Positions 34,040 through 42,139 of a DNA stretch of 64,000 nucleotides are shown here, piece after piece (position 1 is the stretch's first letter; each line of letters begins with the position of its first letter). The DNA lies in the NCBI RefSeq assembly GCF_002631205.1, contig NZ_PDLO01000003.1, positions 186,001 to 250,000 on the forward strand, given 5' to 3'. This stretch comes from Neolewinella marina. Lineage in GTDB: Bacteria; Bacteroidota; Bacteroidia; Chitinophagales; Saprospiraceae. The notes below the pieces were generated by a model, which ran no database searches, was not told the origin of the DNA, and saw only the letters and a list, made by a program, of their open reading frames with translations. The position numbers and the translations under genes were made by a program.

Positions 34040-35824
34040 CTACCGCAGGCCGAGTTTGCGCATCCGTCCGAAGAGGGTCTGGGCGTTCATGCCCAGGATG
34101 CCGGCGGCGCCGCCCTTGCCGCTTACCTTGCCGCCAGTAAGCTCCAGCACGTAGGCAATGTACTGTCTCTGGTGCTCCTCCAGGGTGAGCAACTCTTCCT
34201 GGCTGGGCTGCTGCCAAACCGGCTGTTCGGGCCCCGGACCGGCTTTGAGGGCGCCTACCTCGAGCCGGATGTCCGCCTGTCGCAGGGTATCGCCGCTGGA
34301 TACGATCAGCGCCCGCTCGGTCAGGTTCTCCAACTCCCGGATGTTGCCGGGGAAGGGGTAGGAGCTGAGCAGGTCCATTACGGCTGGCTCCACCTTGGTG
34401 ACCTTGCGGTTCAGCCGGACGTTGAACTTCTGGATGAAATGCCACAGGAGGGGGCCGATATCCGCCGGCCGTTCCCTCAGTGGGGGGTTGTGGATGGGGA
34501 AGACGCTGAGGCGGAAAAAGAGATCCTGACGGAAGGTGCCCTTATCGATTTCGGCCCGCAGGTCGCGGTTCGTCGCCGCAATGACCCGGACGTCTACCGA
34601 GATGGGGCGGGTGCCGCCCAGTGGGGTGAAGGTCCGCTCCTGGAGCACCCGCAGCAATCGGGTCTGGAGGCCCAGGGGCATCTCTCCGATCTCGTCGAGG
34701 AAGATGGTGCCCCCGTCGGCGGCCTGGAAGCGTCCGATTTTGTGTTCCGAGGCGCCGGTGAAGGCCCCCTTGCGGTAGCCGAAGAGTTCACTTTCGATCA
34801 GGTCGGGCGGCAGGGCGCTGCAGTCTACCGTGATCAGCGGCTTGTCCGCCCGGTAGCTCAGGGCGTGGATGCGGCCGGCGACCAGCTCCTTTCCCGTGCC
34901 CGTCTCGCCGGTGATGAGTACGGTGGTCTGGGTGGGGGCCACCTGTTCGACCTTGCGCAGCACCTTCTGATAGCCGGGGTCGACGGAGATGATTTCCTTG
35001 GCGTGCCCTTGCTGGCGGATCGTCTGCTTGAGCTGGCGGTTCTCCCGCTGGTATTCCCGGCTCAGCTCCTTGACCTGCAGCAGTGCTTCGCGGAGGCGGT
35101 CCTCCACGGCCTTCTGCTCGGTGATGTCCTGGGCCGTCAGGGTAAACCGGCGGCTGATGGAGAAGCGGTCGGGGATGACGTTGACCTCCACGGGCATCAG
35201 GCTGCCGTCGCGGCGGCTGAATTGGGTAAAGTAGCTGACGCCCCGCCCCTCGCGCAGTTCCTGACGGCGCTCGGACCAGGCCGATTCGTCGTAGTGGCGG
35301 TCGATGTCGCGGATGTGGCGGACGGCCAGTTCCGGCTGGCTCAGGTCGTAGCCCAGCTTTTCGAAGACCCGCTCGTTGAGGTAGTGGATGTTGCCGTCGA
35401 TGTCCATCTGCATGACCAGGGAGGAGACGGTGTCGAGCAGCTCGGAGTAGTCAACGTCGTCCAGGAACTTTTGCGGAGTAAGCACGCAACAGAAGTATTC
35501 CTGGTCCTCCTCGGTGACCACCCGGGTGGCGCGGAGGAAGAAGTTGCGGGGGGGGAAGCCGATCTGAATGTTCTTGGCCACGTATTCCCCGCTCTGGAGG
35601 AAGTTGTTGACCTTTTGAGTGGGCTGCCGCTCATCGGACTTGTCCAGGAGGTACTGGGGGTCGAAGTAACCGTTCTGGGGGCCAAGTTCGTCGAACAGGG
35701 CATTCATGTGGGCATTGGCGAACAATACCCGGTGATCGCTGCCTACCACCAGGGCCGGGAACGGCAGGGCCGCCAGCCAGTTGGATATCAGGTAGGGGGG
35801 AAGTAGCGAATGAGCGGCGATCAA
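34040..35824 (-). CDS. PAS-sensor sigma-54-dependent transcriptional activator
   Basis: This 594-residue regulator has two N-terminal PAS-like domains (about 10-110 and 125-235, the second ending FTLTAQDITEQKAVEDRL), a coiled-coil linker (about 235-275), an AAA+ domain (about 285-515) and a C-terminal Fis-type helix-turn-helix. The AAA+ domain shows Walker A GETGTGKE, the sigma-54 loop GAFTGA, Walker B GGTIFLDEIGEM and the arginine-finger region ATNRDLRAEI. There is no receiver domain, so a small-molecule or redox signal is likely. It is divergent from the metallophosphoesterase-AhpD gene and may control it; no -24/-12 promoter was identified there. Confidence 0.9.
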   Translation of the reverse strand: MIAAHSLLPPYLISNWLAALPFPALVVGSDHRVLFANAHMNALFDELGPQNGYFDPQYLLDKSDERQPTQKVNNFLQSGEYVAKNIQIGFPPRNFFLRATRVVTEEDQEYFCCVLTPQKFLDDVDYSELLDTVSSLVMQMDIDGNIHYLNERVFEKLGYDLSQPELAVRHIRDIDRHYDESAWSERRQELREGRGVSYFTQFSRRDGSLMPVEVNVIPDRFSISRRFTLTAQDITEQKAVEDRLREALLQVKELSREYQRENRQLKQTIRQQGHAKEIISVDPGYQKVLRKVEQVAPTQTTVLITGETGTGKELVAGRIHALSYRADKPLITVDCSALPPDLIESELFGYRKGAFTGASEHKIGRFQAADGGTIFLDEIGEMPLGLQTRLLRVLQERTFTPLGGTRPISVDVRVIAATNRDLRAEIDKGTFRQDLFFRLSVFPIHNPPLRERPADIGPLLWHFIQKFNVRLNRKVTKVEPAVMDLLSSYPFPGNIRELENLTERALIVSSGDTLRQADIRLEVGALKAGPGPEQPVWQQPSQEELLTLEEHQRQYIAYVLELTGGKVSGKGGAAGILGMNAQTLFGRMRKLGLR

Positions 35825-35864
35825 GGTACTTAGGTGTTAGGCGTTAATCTGAAAGACGGGCCGG

Positions 35865-35872
35865 CAAAGATA
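35865..35872 (-). promoter_or_regulatory. -7 box TATCTTTG upstream of the sigma-54 activator gene
   Basis: A perfect TAnnTTTG element on the minus strand, 40 nt before the ATG at 35824. No clear -33 TTTG is seen 19-21 nt upstream. Confidence 0.45.
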
Positions 35873-36010
35873 CAATTTCCCGAATGCCTCAGGATAATGG
35901 TTCACACCCTCCTTACAGGTTGTGAGTTGTATGCCCGCATCCAACGGCACGGCGAACAGGAGGGTAATTCTTTTGAAACCAAGATAACCGCCGCCGCGTA
36001 TCTATGCCAC

Positions 36011-37246
36011 ATGTCAACTGAATCCACAGCGGATCTGGGCCGGCTATCCGGACCCGTCCTGATTTTCGGCGGTATCTATTCCAACCTGGAAGCCCTGCTT
36101 GCCCTGCAGGAGCGCGCCGTCTCCCAGGGCATCCCCCCAAGTAACGTAATCTGCACCGGCGATACGCCGGGCTACTGCGCCGATCCGGAAGGCTGCCTGA
36201 ACCTGTTGGAAGACTGGGGCGCCCGCTCCATCGCCGGTAACGTAGAACTCAACTTGCGGGACGGCGTCGACGACTGCGGTTGCAACTTCAGCGACGGCAG
36301 CCGCTGCGACCTCTTCTCCCGCCTCTGGTACGCCTACGCGCGTGAGGAAGTGGGCGAACGGGGGTTGTCCTACATGCGTACCCTGCCCCGGCAGTTCGAC
36401 TTCACCTACGCTGGTAAGCGGGTGCGCGTCCTCCACGGATCCGCCGACCACGAGTCGGAGTTCATCTGGAAGTCTACCCCCTGGGAAACCAAGCAGCGCA
36501 GCTTTGCGGCCAGCGGGGCCGACGTGATCGTGGGGGGCCACAGCGGTTTGCCCTTCGCCGATGCCCGCGACGGACGCCTCTGGCTCAACAGCGGTGCGGC
36601 GGGAATGCCCGCCAACGACGGGACGCCCCGCACTTGGTACCTGATGCTGGACGACGCGGATGGGAGATTGACCTACACCTTTCACGCCCTGGACTACGAC
36701 CACCACACGGCCAAAGCCAAGATGCTCGCCCAGCGGACACGGCTGCCCCTGAGCTACGCGGCTACCCTGACCACCGGCCTGTGGGACAACACCGAAATCA
36801 TGCCCCCGGCCGAGGCCGCCCGGGAAGGCATACCGTATTCCCCCGGCGACTTCGGGTCGGCCCCGGCACCCGCGACCCCGCCCCCTGTAAAGCCCCAAAC
36901 CAATAGCCCCATGAACCCCTACAGCGACCCCAAAGACCTGCGCACCTTCGGCAAGATCACCGAATGGCAGGAAGAGATGGGCGGCAAGTTCTTCGACTGG
37001 TACAGCCAAGTGACGGAAGGAGACAGTGCCCTCACCGAACGCGAGAAAGCCCTAATCGCCCTGGCCGTCAGCCACGCCGTGCAGTGCCCCTACTGCATCG
37101 ACGCCTACACCACGAACAGCCTGCAGGCCGGCGCGGACGAGGAGCAGATGATGGAAGCCGTCCACGTAGCCGCCGCCGTGAAGGCCGGCACCACCCTGAT
37201 CTACGCCCGGCAGATGCAGCGGCAGGTGGAGAAGGTAACCATGTAA
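36011..37246 (+). CDS. Metallophosphoesterase fused to an AhpD-like peroxidase domain (arsenosugar-associated)
   Basis: In this 411-residue protein, residues about 10-285 follow a metallophosphoesterase plan: VLIFGGIYSNLEALLAL, ICTGDTPGYCADPEGCLNLL, SIAGNVELNL, RVLHGSADH and VIVGGHSGLPF. The usual first metal motif DxH reads GxY and GNHE reads GNVE; GD, HG and GH remain. A linker rich in Pro and Ala (about 280-300) leads to a carboxymuconolactone decarboxylase/AhpD-like domain with CPYCIDAYTTNSLQAG, carrying the CxxC redox pair. AhpD-like proteins of this kind accompany arsS. The arsS gene follows 55 nt later. ATG 36011 is chosen because upstream codons show no domain. The fusion is directly readable; its reaction is not known to me. 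Confidence 0.82.
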   Translation: MSTESTADLGRLSGPVLIFGGIYSNLEALLALQERAVSQGIPPSNVICTGDTPGYCADPEGCLNLLEDWGARSIAGNVELNLRDGVDDCGCNFSDGSRCDLFSRLWYAYAREEVGERGLSYMRTLPRQFDFTYAGKRVRVLHGSADHESEFIWKSTPWETKQRSFAASGADVIVGGHSGLPFADARDGRLWLNSGAAGMPANDGTPRTWYLMLDDADGRLTYTFHALDYDHHTAKAKMLAQRTRLPLSYAATLTTGLWDNTEIMPPAEAAREGIPYSPGDFGSAPAPATPPPVKPQTNSPMNPYSDPKDLRTFGKITEWQEEMGGKFFDWYSQVTEGDSALTEREKALIALAVSHAVQCPYCIDAYTTNSLQAGADEEQMMEAVHVAAAVKAGTTLIYARQMQRQVEKVTM

Positions 37247-37300
37247 CCAGCCCCAACCAGCAACCAGCAACCAGTAACCAGCTACCAGCCCCAACCAACC
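37247..37300 (+). repeat. 7-nt tandem repeat tract (AACCAGC-like)
   Basis: About five imperfect copies of AACCAGC fill the gap between the fusion gene and arsS. There are no spacers and no stem, so it is not a CRISPR or a terminator. Confidence 0.75.
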
Positions 37301-37301
37301 C

Positions 37302-38375
<1,074 letters not shown>

Positions 38376-38499
38376 TCAGGCGGAAAGAAGTCCTACCCAT
38401 ACCCCCGGATCAGTGGCGAACCCATCCGGCGGTACAGAAATCAAGCCGCCAAGTCAAATAAGGTGCCAAGCGAAGCGAGGCAAAAAGTCTGCAGGCTCT

Positions 38500-38531
38500 T
38501 TCACCCATTCACTCCTTCACCCATTCACCCC
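38500..38531. repeat. 16-nt tandem duplication crossing the stop of the prolyl oligopeptidase gene
   Basis: TTCACCCATTCACTCC (38500-38515) is repeated at 38516-38531 with one change (C for T). On the minus strand this reads as 8-nt units such as GGTGAATG and GGTGAAGG, and one unit supplies the TGA stop. Confidence 0.75.
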
Positions 38532-40627
38532 TTGACACCGTACTCCACCGGAGTATCTGTATTGTAGAAGAAGAAGCTCCACATATCGGCCTGCTCCTCG
38601 ATGATCTTGGAGATGGGCTTGCCCGCTCCGTGGCCGGCGTTCGTTTCGATGCGGATGAGTACGGGCTTGTCGCCCCCGTGGGTGGCCTGCAGCTTGGCGG
38701 CGTACTTGAAGCTGTGGGCCGGCACCACCCGGTCGTCGTGGTCGGCCGTAGTGATCATGGTGGCGGGGTAGGCGGTACCCTGCTTCAGGTTGTGCAGCGG
38801 GCTGTAGGCCTTCAGGATGGGGAACATCTCGGCATCCTCGCTGCTGCCGTATTCGGGAATCCAGCCCTTGCCCACGGTGAATTTGTGGTAACGCAGCATG
38901 TCCATGACGCCCACGGCCGGGAAGGCCACGGCGAAAAGATCAGGACGCTGGGTCATGGCCGCCCCCACGAGGAGGCCACCGTTGGACCCCCCGGCGATGG
39001 CCAGCTTTTCGCGGCTGGTATACCCCTGTTCGATCAGGTATTCCCCGGCGGCGATGAAGTCGTCGAATACGTTCTGCTTGTTCTTGAGCATGCCCGCCTT
39101 GTGCCACGCTTCGCCGTATTCCCCGCCGCCCCGGAGGTTGGCCATGGCAAAGACGCCGCCGTTCTCGAGCAGGGGCAACCGCATTACGCTGAAGCTGGGC
39201 GACAGGCTGATGTTGAAGCCGCCGTAGCCGTAGAGGTAGGCGGGATTGTTCCCGTCCAAAACCAGGCCTTTCTTGTGCACCAGGAACATGGTCACCTCGG
39301 TGCCGTCCTTGCTTGTGTAGGTGACCTGCTTCTCCTCGTAGTCCTCGGGGTTGAACTTCAGTTCCGGCTGGAAGAAAGGCTTGCTCTCGTTGGCCTCGAT
39401 GTCGTATTCGAAGATGGTGGGGGGATAGGTGAAGCTGGTGTAGACGTAGAAGAGCTTGTCGTCTTCCTCCTTGCCACTGAAGCCACCCGCGGAACCGACA
39501 CCGGGCAGTTCGATCGCCGTTTTGTGCTCCCCCTCGTAGGTCAGCCGGTAGTAGCGGTCCGTGGCCTTTTCCAGGTAGTTGGCGAAGAGGTAGCCGCCCC
39601 CGGTATTGACGCCCTGCAGCAGGCTTTCCGCTTCCGGAATGATCTCCGTCCAGCTGCTTTTCTGCGGAGCATCCAGGTTGATCTTCACCAGGCGGTAGTT
39701 GGGCGCCCCGATGTCGGTGTGCACCCAGAAGTCGCGGCCCTCCACGTGCACCACCGCGCTCTTGTGGTCGGTGTCGGGGAAGAGGGCGATGGGGTCAATG
39801 GTGGCGGGTAGTTCACCGTTCCCCGGCAACGGCAAGTAGTAGGTGGCGTAGCCGTCGGTACCTGGAGCGGCGTACATGATGAAATAGTCCTCGTCTTCCG
39901 TGGTGCCGCCGTAGTGGTAGTAGGTGGGGTGCTCCGCGTCGGCGTACACCAGGCGGTCGGCGGACTGGGGTTCACCCAGCTTGTGGTAGTAGACCGAGTG
40001 GTTCAGGTTGTTGCCCTTCAGCCGGTCACCCTCGGCCGGGGCGGGGTAGCGGCTGTAGAAGAAGCCGTCGCCGTACCAGCCGGCGCCGCTGAATTTGATC
40101 CAGTCGAGCTCGTCCTCCAACTCCCGGTTGGTGGCGATGTCGCGCACGTAGATCCTGCTCCAATCGCTGCCGGCTTCGCTGCGGCTGTAGGCCATGTAGC
40201 GGTTGTCCTTGTCGGCGCCCAGCAGGTTGATGCTGGTGGTGCCGTCGGCGTTCAGGGCGTTGGGATCGATGAAGACCATCTCCTCACCATCCATGCCCTT
40301 TTTGTAATAGATCACCGCCTGGTTCTGCAGCCCGTTGTTGCGGCTGTAGAAGTAGTAGTCGCCCACCTTGAAGGGGGAGGACAGCCGGGGGTAATTTACC
40401 AGTTCGGTGAGGCGCTCCTCGATGTCCTTGCGGAAGGGAATCTGCTCGAGGTAGCCGAAGGTGGCCTCATTTTCTCTTTGAACCCAGGCTTTAGTCTCCT
40501 CGCTGTTGTCGTCCTCCAGCCATCGGTATTCGTCGGCCACGGTGGTGCCGAAGTATTCGTCTTCCGTGCTGTCGGTACGGGTTTCCGGATAGGCCACGGG
40601 AATGGCGGGGTAGTTTGCGTCTGACAT
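38525..40627 (-). CDS. Prolyl oligopeptidase family serine peptidase (S9A)
   Basis: This 700-residue enzyme has an N-terminal seven-bladed propeller region (about 30-410) and a C-terminal alpha/beta hydrolase domain with YGYGGFNISLSPSFS, NLRGGGEYGEAWHKAG, the nucleophile in IAGGSNGGLL, the Asp in TADHDDRVVP and the His in NAGHGAGKP. It cleaves short proline-containing peptides. From ATG 40627 there is no signal peptide. Directly upstream in the same frame lies KPILAFLSLASPGC, a lipoprotein-signal-like stretch, but with no start codon in that frame. An ATG at 40707 is out of frame by one base. So either a frameshift removed the signal, or the protein is cytoplasmic. Confidence 0.9.
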   Translation of the reverse strand: MSDANYPAIPVAYPETRTDSTEDEYFGTTVADEYRWLEDDNSEETKAWVQRENEATFGYLEQIPFRKDIEERLTELVNYPRLSSPFKVGDYYFYSRNNGLQNQAVIYYKKGMDGEEMVFIDPNALNADGTTSINLLGADKDNRYMAYSRSEAGSDWSRIYVRDIATNRELEDELDWIKFSGAGWYGDGFFYSRYPAPAEGDRLKGNNLNHSVYYHKLGEPQSADRLVYADAEHPTYYHYGGTTEDEDYFIMYAAPGTDGYATYYLPLPGNGELPATIDPIALFPDTDHKSAVVHVEGRDFWVHTDIGAPNYRLVKINLDAPQKSSWTEIIPEAESLLQGVNTGGGYLFANYLEKATDRYYRLTYEGEHKTAIELPGVGSAGGFSGKEEDDKLFYVYTSFTYPPTIFEYDIEANESKPFFQPELKFNPEDYEEKQVTYTSKDGTEVTMFLVHKKGLVLDGNNPAYLYGYGGFNISLSPSFSVMRLPLLENGGVFAMANLRGGGEYGEAWHKAGMLKNKQNVFDDFIAAGEYLIEQGYTSREKLAIAGGSNGGLLVGAAMTQRPDLFAVAFPAVGVMDMLRYHKFTVGKGWIPEYGSSEDAEMFPILKAYSPLHNLKQGTAYPATMITTADHDDRVVPAHSFKYAAKLQATHGGDKPVLIRIETNAGHGAGKPISKIIEEQADMWSFFFYNTDTPVEYGVKG

Positions 40628-40754
40628 GGATTGGTTTTCGACGGTACAACCTGGGCTGGCGAGACTGAGGAACGCCAGTATTGGTTTCCTGAGGCTAAGG
40701 TATTCATTTGCACTATTGATACCGCGCGGACGGAAACTCGAGGCTAGCCCCGGG

Positions 40755-41525
40755 TCAGAAGCTGTACCGCAGGCCGTTGACCCATTCGTAGGTGGTTTCC
40801 GGCACGTCGGGCAGCCCCCGGTTCAGCAACGCATCGTGGGTGATGCTGTACCGGGTATTGAAGGAGAGCCGGTCGGTCAGTTTCAGGGAGACCGAGGTGA
40901 CGCTCGAGATGCGCGGTTGCCGGAAGTCCGGCAGGATGGGCTGGTAGTAGGTGGTGTTGGAGATCGACAGGTGCTCCCAGGCGTAGAGGTTGAAGCTGAG
41001 GTAGGAGCTCAGCCGGTGGCTGCGGTAGATGATTTCCCCGTCGGCCACCTCGTCGTACTCGTACATGTACAGGGTGCCCACGTACACGCGATTGTTGTCG
41101 AAGGATAGCAGTTTGAGGCGTGGCCCGGTACCGACCAGGGTCCGGAGTTGCAGCCGGAGTTGCTCGTTGTACTGCATTTGTCCGAAGGTCTCCCACCGCC
41201 ATCGGTCGTTCAGGTAGTAGGCGTAGCGCAGGTGGCCGAAGCCCGCGTTGAGGGCGTTTTTGCCGCTGACCTGCACCAGCCGGTAATCGGCCAGTCCGAG
41301 CAGCGACTGTCGGCGTCCTTTTCGGTCGACGCGTACCGCCCCGTTCAGCGTGATGACCTGGTTGATGTTGCGGGTCAGGCTGCCGCCGAGGTCGATCTGC
41401 CCGTACCAGCCTACGCTGTCGAAGCCCTTGCGCTTGTCTTCGATGTTCACGATCTGGGCGCGCACGCAGGTGCCGGGCAATATCACGAACAGCCAGGCAA
41501 GGAGGAATAGCCGTTGAAAATGCAT
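40755..41525 (-). CDS. DUF481-type outer membrane beta-barrel protein
   Basis: The 256-residue protein has a signal peptide (MHFQRLFLLAWLFVILPGTC, cleavage near VRAQ). The rest is alternating amphipathic strands ending in Phe (VNGLRYSF), typical of an outer membrane barrel. The blocks NAGFGHLRYAYYLNDRWRWETFGQMQYNE and LGTGPRLKLL-like GTGPRLKLLSFDNNRVYVG fit the DUF481 (salt-induced outer membrane protein) family. The reading frame extends far upstream over other genes, but that part overlaps the DUF6580 and gliding-type genes in another frame and is rejected. Its function is unknown. It follows the DUF6580 gene by 8 nt. Confidence 0.75.
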   Translation of the reverse strand: MHFQRLFLLAWLFVILPGTCVRAQIVNIEDKRKGFDSVGWYGQIDLGGSLTRNINQVITLNGAVRVDRKGRRQSLLGLADYRLVQVSGKNALNAGFGHLRYAYYLNDRWRWETFGQMQYNEQLRLQLRTLVGTGPRLKLLSFDNNRVYVGTLYMYEYDEVADGEIIYRSHRLSSYLSFNLYAWEHLSISNTTYYQPILPDFRQPRISSVTSVSLKLTDRLSFNTRYSITHDALLNRGLPDVPETTYEWVNGLRYSF

Positions 41526-41533
41526 ACTACCCG

Positions 41534-42106
41534 TTATACCCGCTCCCGCACTTTTACCGCCTGGGTGCGGGGCGCCAGATAGCGGGCCCCGCCGAAGAGC
41601 AGTCCGGCAAAGACCAGGTTGCCCGCCGCGCTGTTGAGCAGGAAGGGAAGCCCCGCGGCGTAGGCCGCCAGCAGTCCGCCGCCCGTCTGGGGGTAAAGGG
41701 GGGAGCCCAGCCAGGCCCCGAAGTTGGTCAGCAGGAAGAAGAGGGCCGTCGCGCCCAGCGTTACGCCACCCAGCCGCAGCCAGCTGAAGCTGCGCTCGCG
41801 CAGCAGTCCGAAGCCGAGCAGCACCGTGAGGCCGAATCCGGCGTACACCCAGCCGTTGAAACCCCAGAAAAATCCTTCGTAGTACTGGCTGTACACCAGG
41901 TTGTTCAGGGCCAGATCGCTCAGGTAAAGAGCGGCGAAGGGCACCACGAAGGCCATCCAGCGGCGGGCCATCAGGGCGGAACCGAACAGCGCCATGGCCC
42001 CTACCGGACCGAAGTTGGGCCAGTGCGGCAGCAACCGGCTGGCGGCGGCCAGGAAGATGAGGAGGAGCAGGATGGGCAATGGCTTGGCGGATGCAAATCG
42101 TTTCAT
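41534..42106 (-). CDS. DUF6580 family membrane protein (ECF-substrate-component-like)
   Basis: This 190-residue protein has five or six transmembrane helices. The block RLLPHWPNFGPVGAMALFGSALM near residue 23 and the later FGAWLGSPLYPQTGGGLLAAYAAGLPFLLNSAAGNL are typical of the DUF6580 family, distantly like S-components of energy-coupling-factor transporters. The substrate is unknown. I chose ATG 42106; a TTG 9 nt further upstream is in frame. A TATCTTTG box at 42131-42124 (minus) lies 17 nt before the ATG. Confidence 0.8.
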   Translation of the reverse strand: MKRFASAKPLPILLLLIFLAAASRLLPHWPNFGPVGAMALFGSALMARRWMAFVVPFAALYLSDLALNNLVYSQYYEGFFWGFNGWVYAGFGLTVLLGFGLLRERSFSWLRLGGVTLGATALFFLLTNFGAWLGSPLYPQTGGGLLAAYAAGLPFLLNSAAGNLVFAGLLFGGARYLAPRTQAVKVRERV

Positions 42107-42123
42107 GGGCGTCAATTGACCGG

Positions 42124-42131
42124 CAAAGATA
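42124..42131 (-). promoter_or_regulatory. -7 box TATCTTTG upstream of the DUF6580 gene
   Basis: A perfect TAnnTTTG element on the minus strand, in the short gap after the gliding-type gene. No matching -33 element is evident. Confidence 0.45.
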
Positions 42132-42139
42132 AAGTACCC

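Noticed and set aside
34172-35806. 544-codon open frame antisense to the sigma-54 activator
   Set aside because: Shadow of a gene with intact AAA+ motifs on the minus strand.
37247-37300. AACCAGC tract as a CRISPR array
   Set aside because: The units are 7 nt and contiguous, with no spacers and no cas genes.
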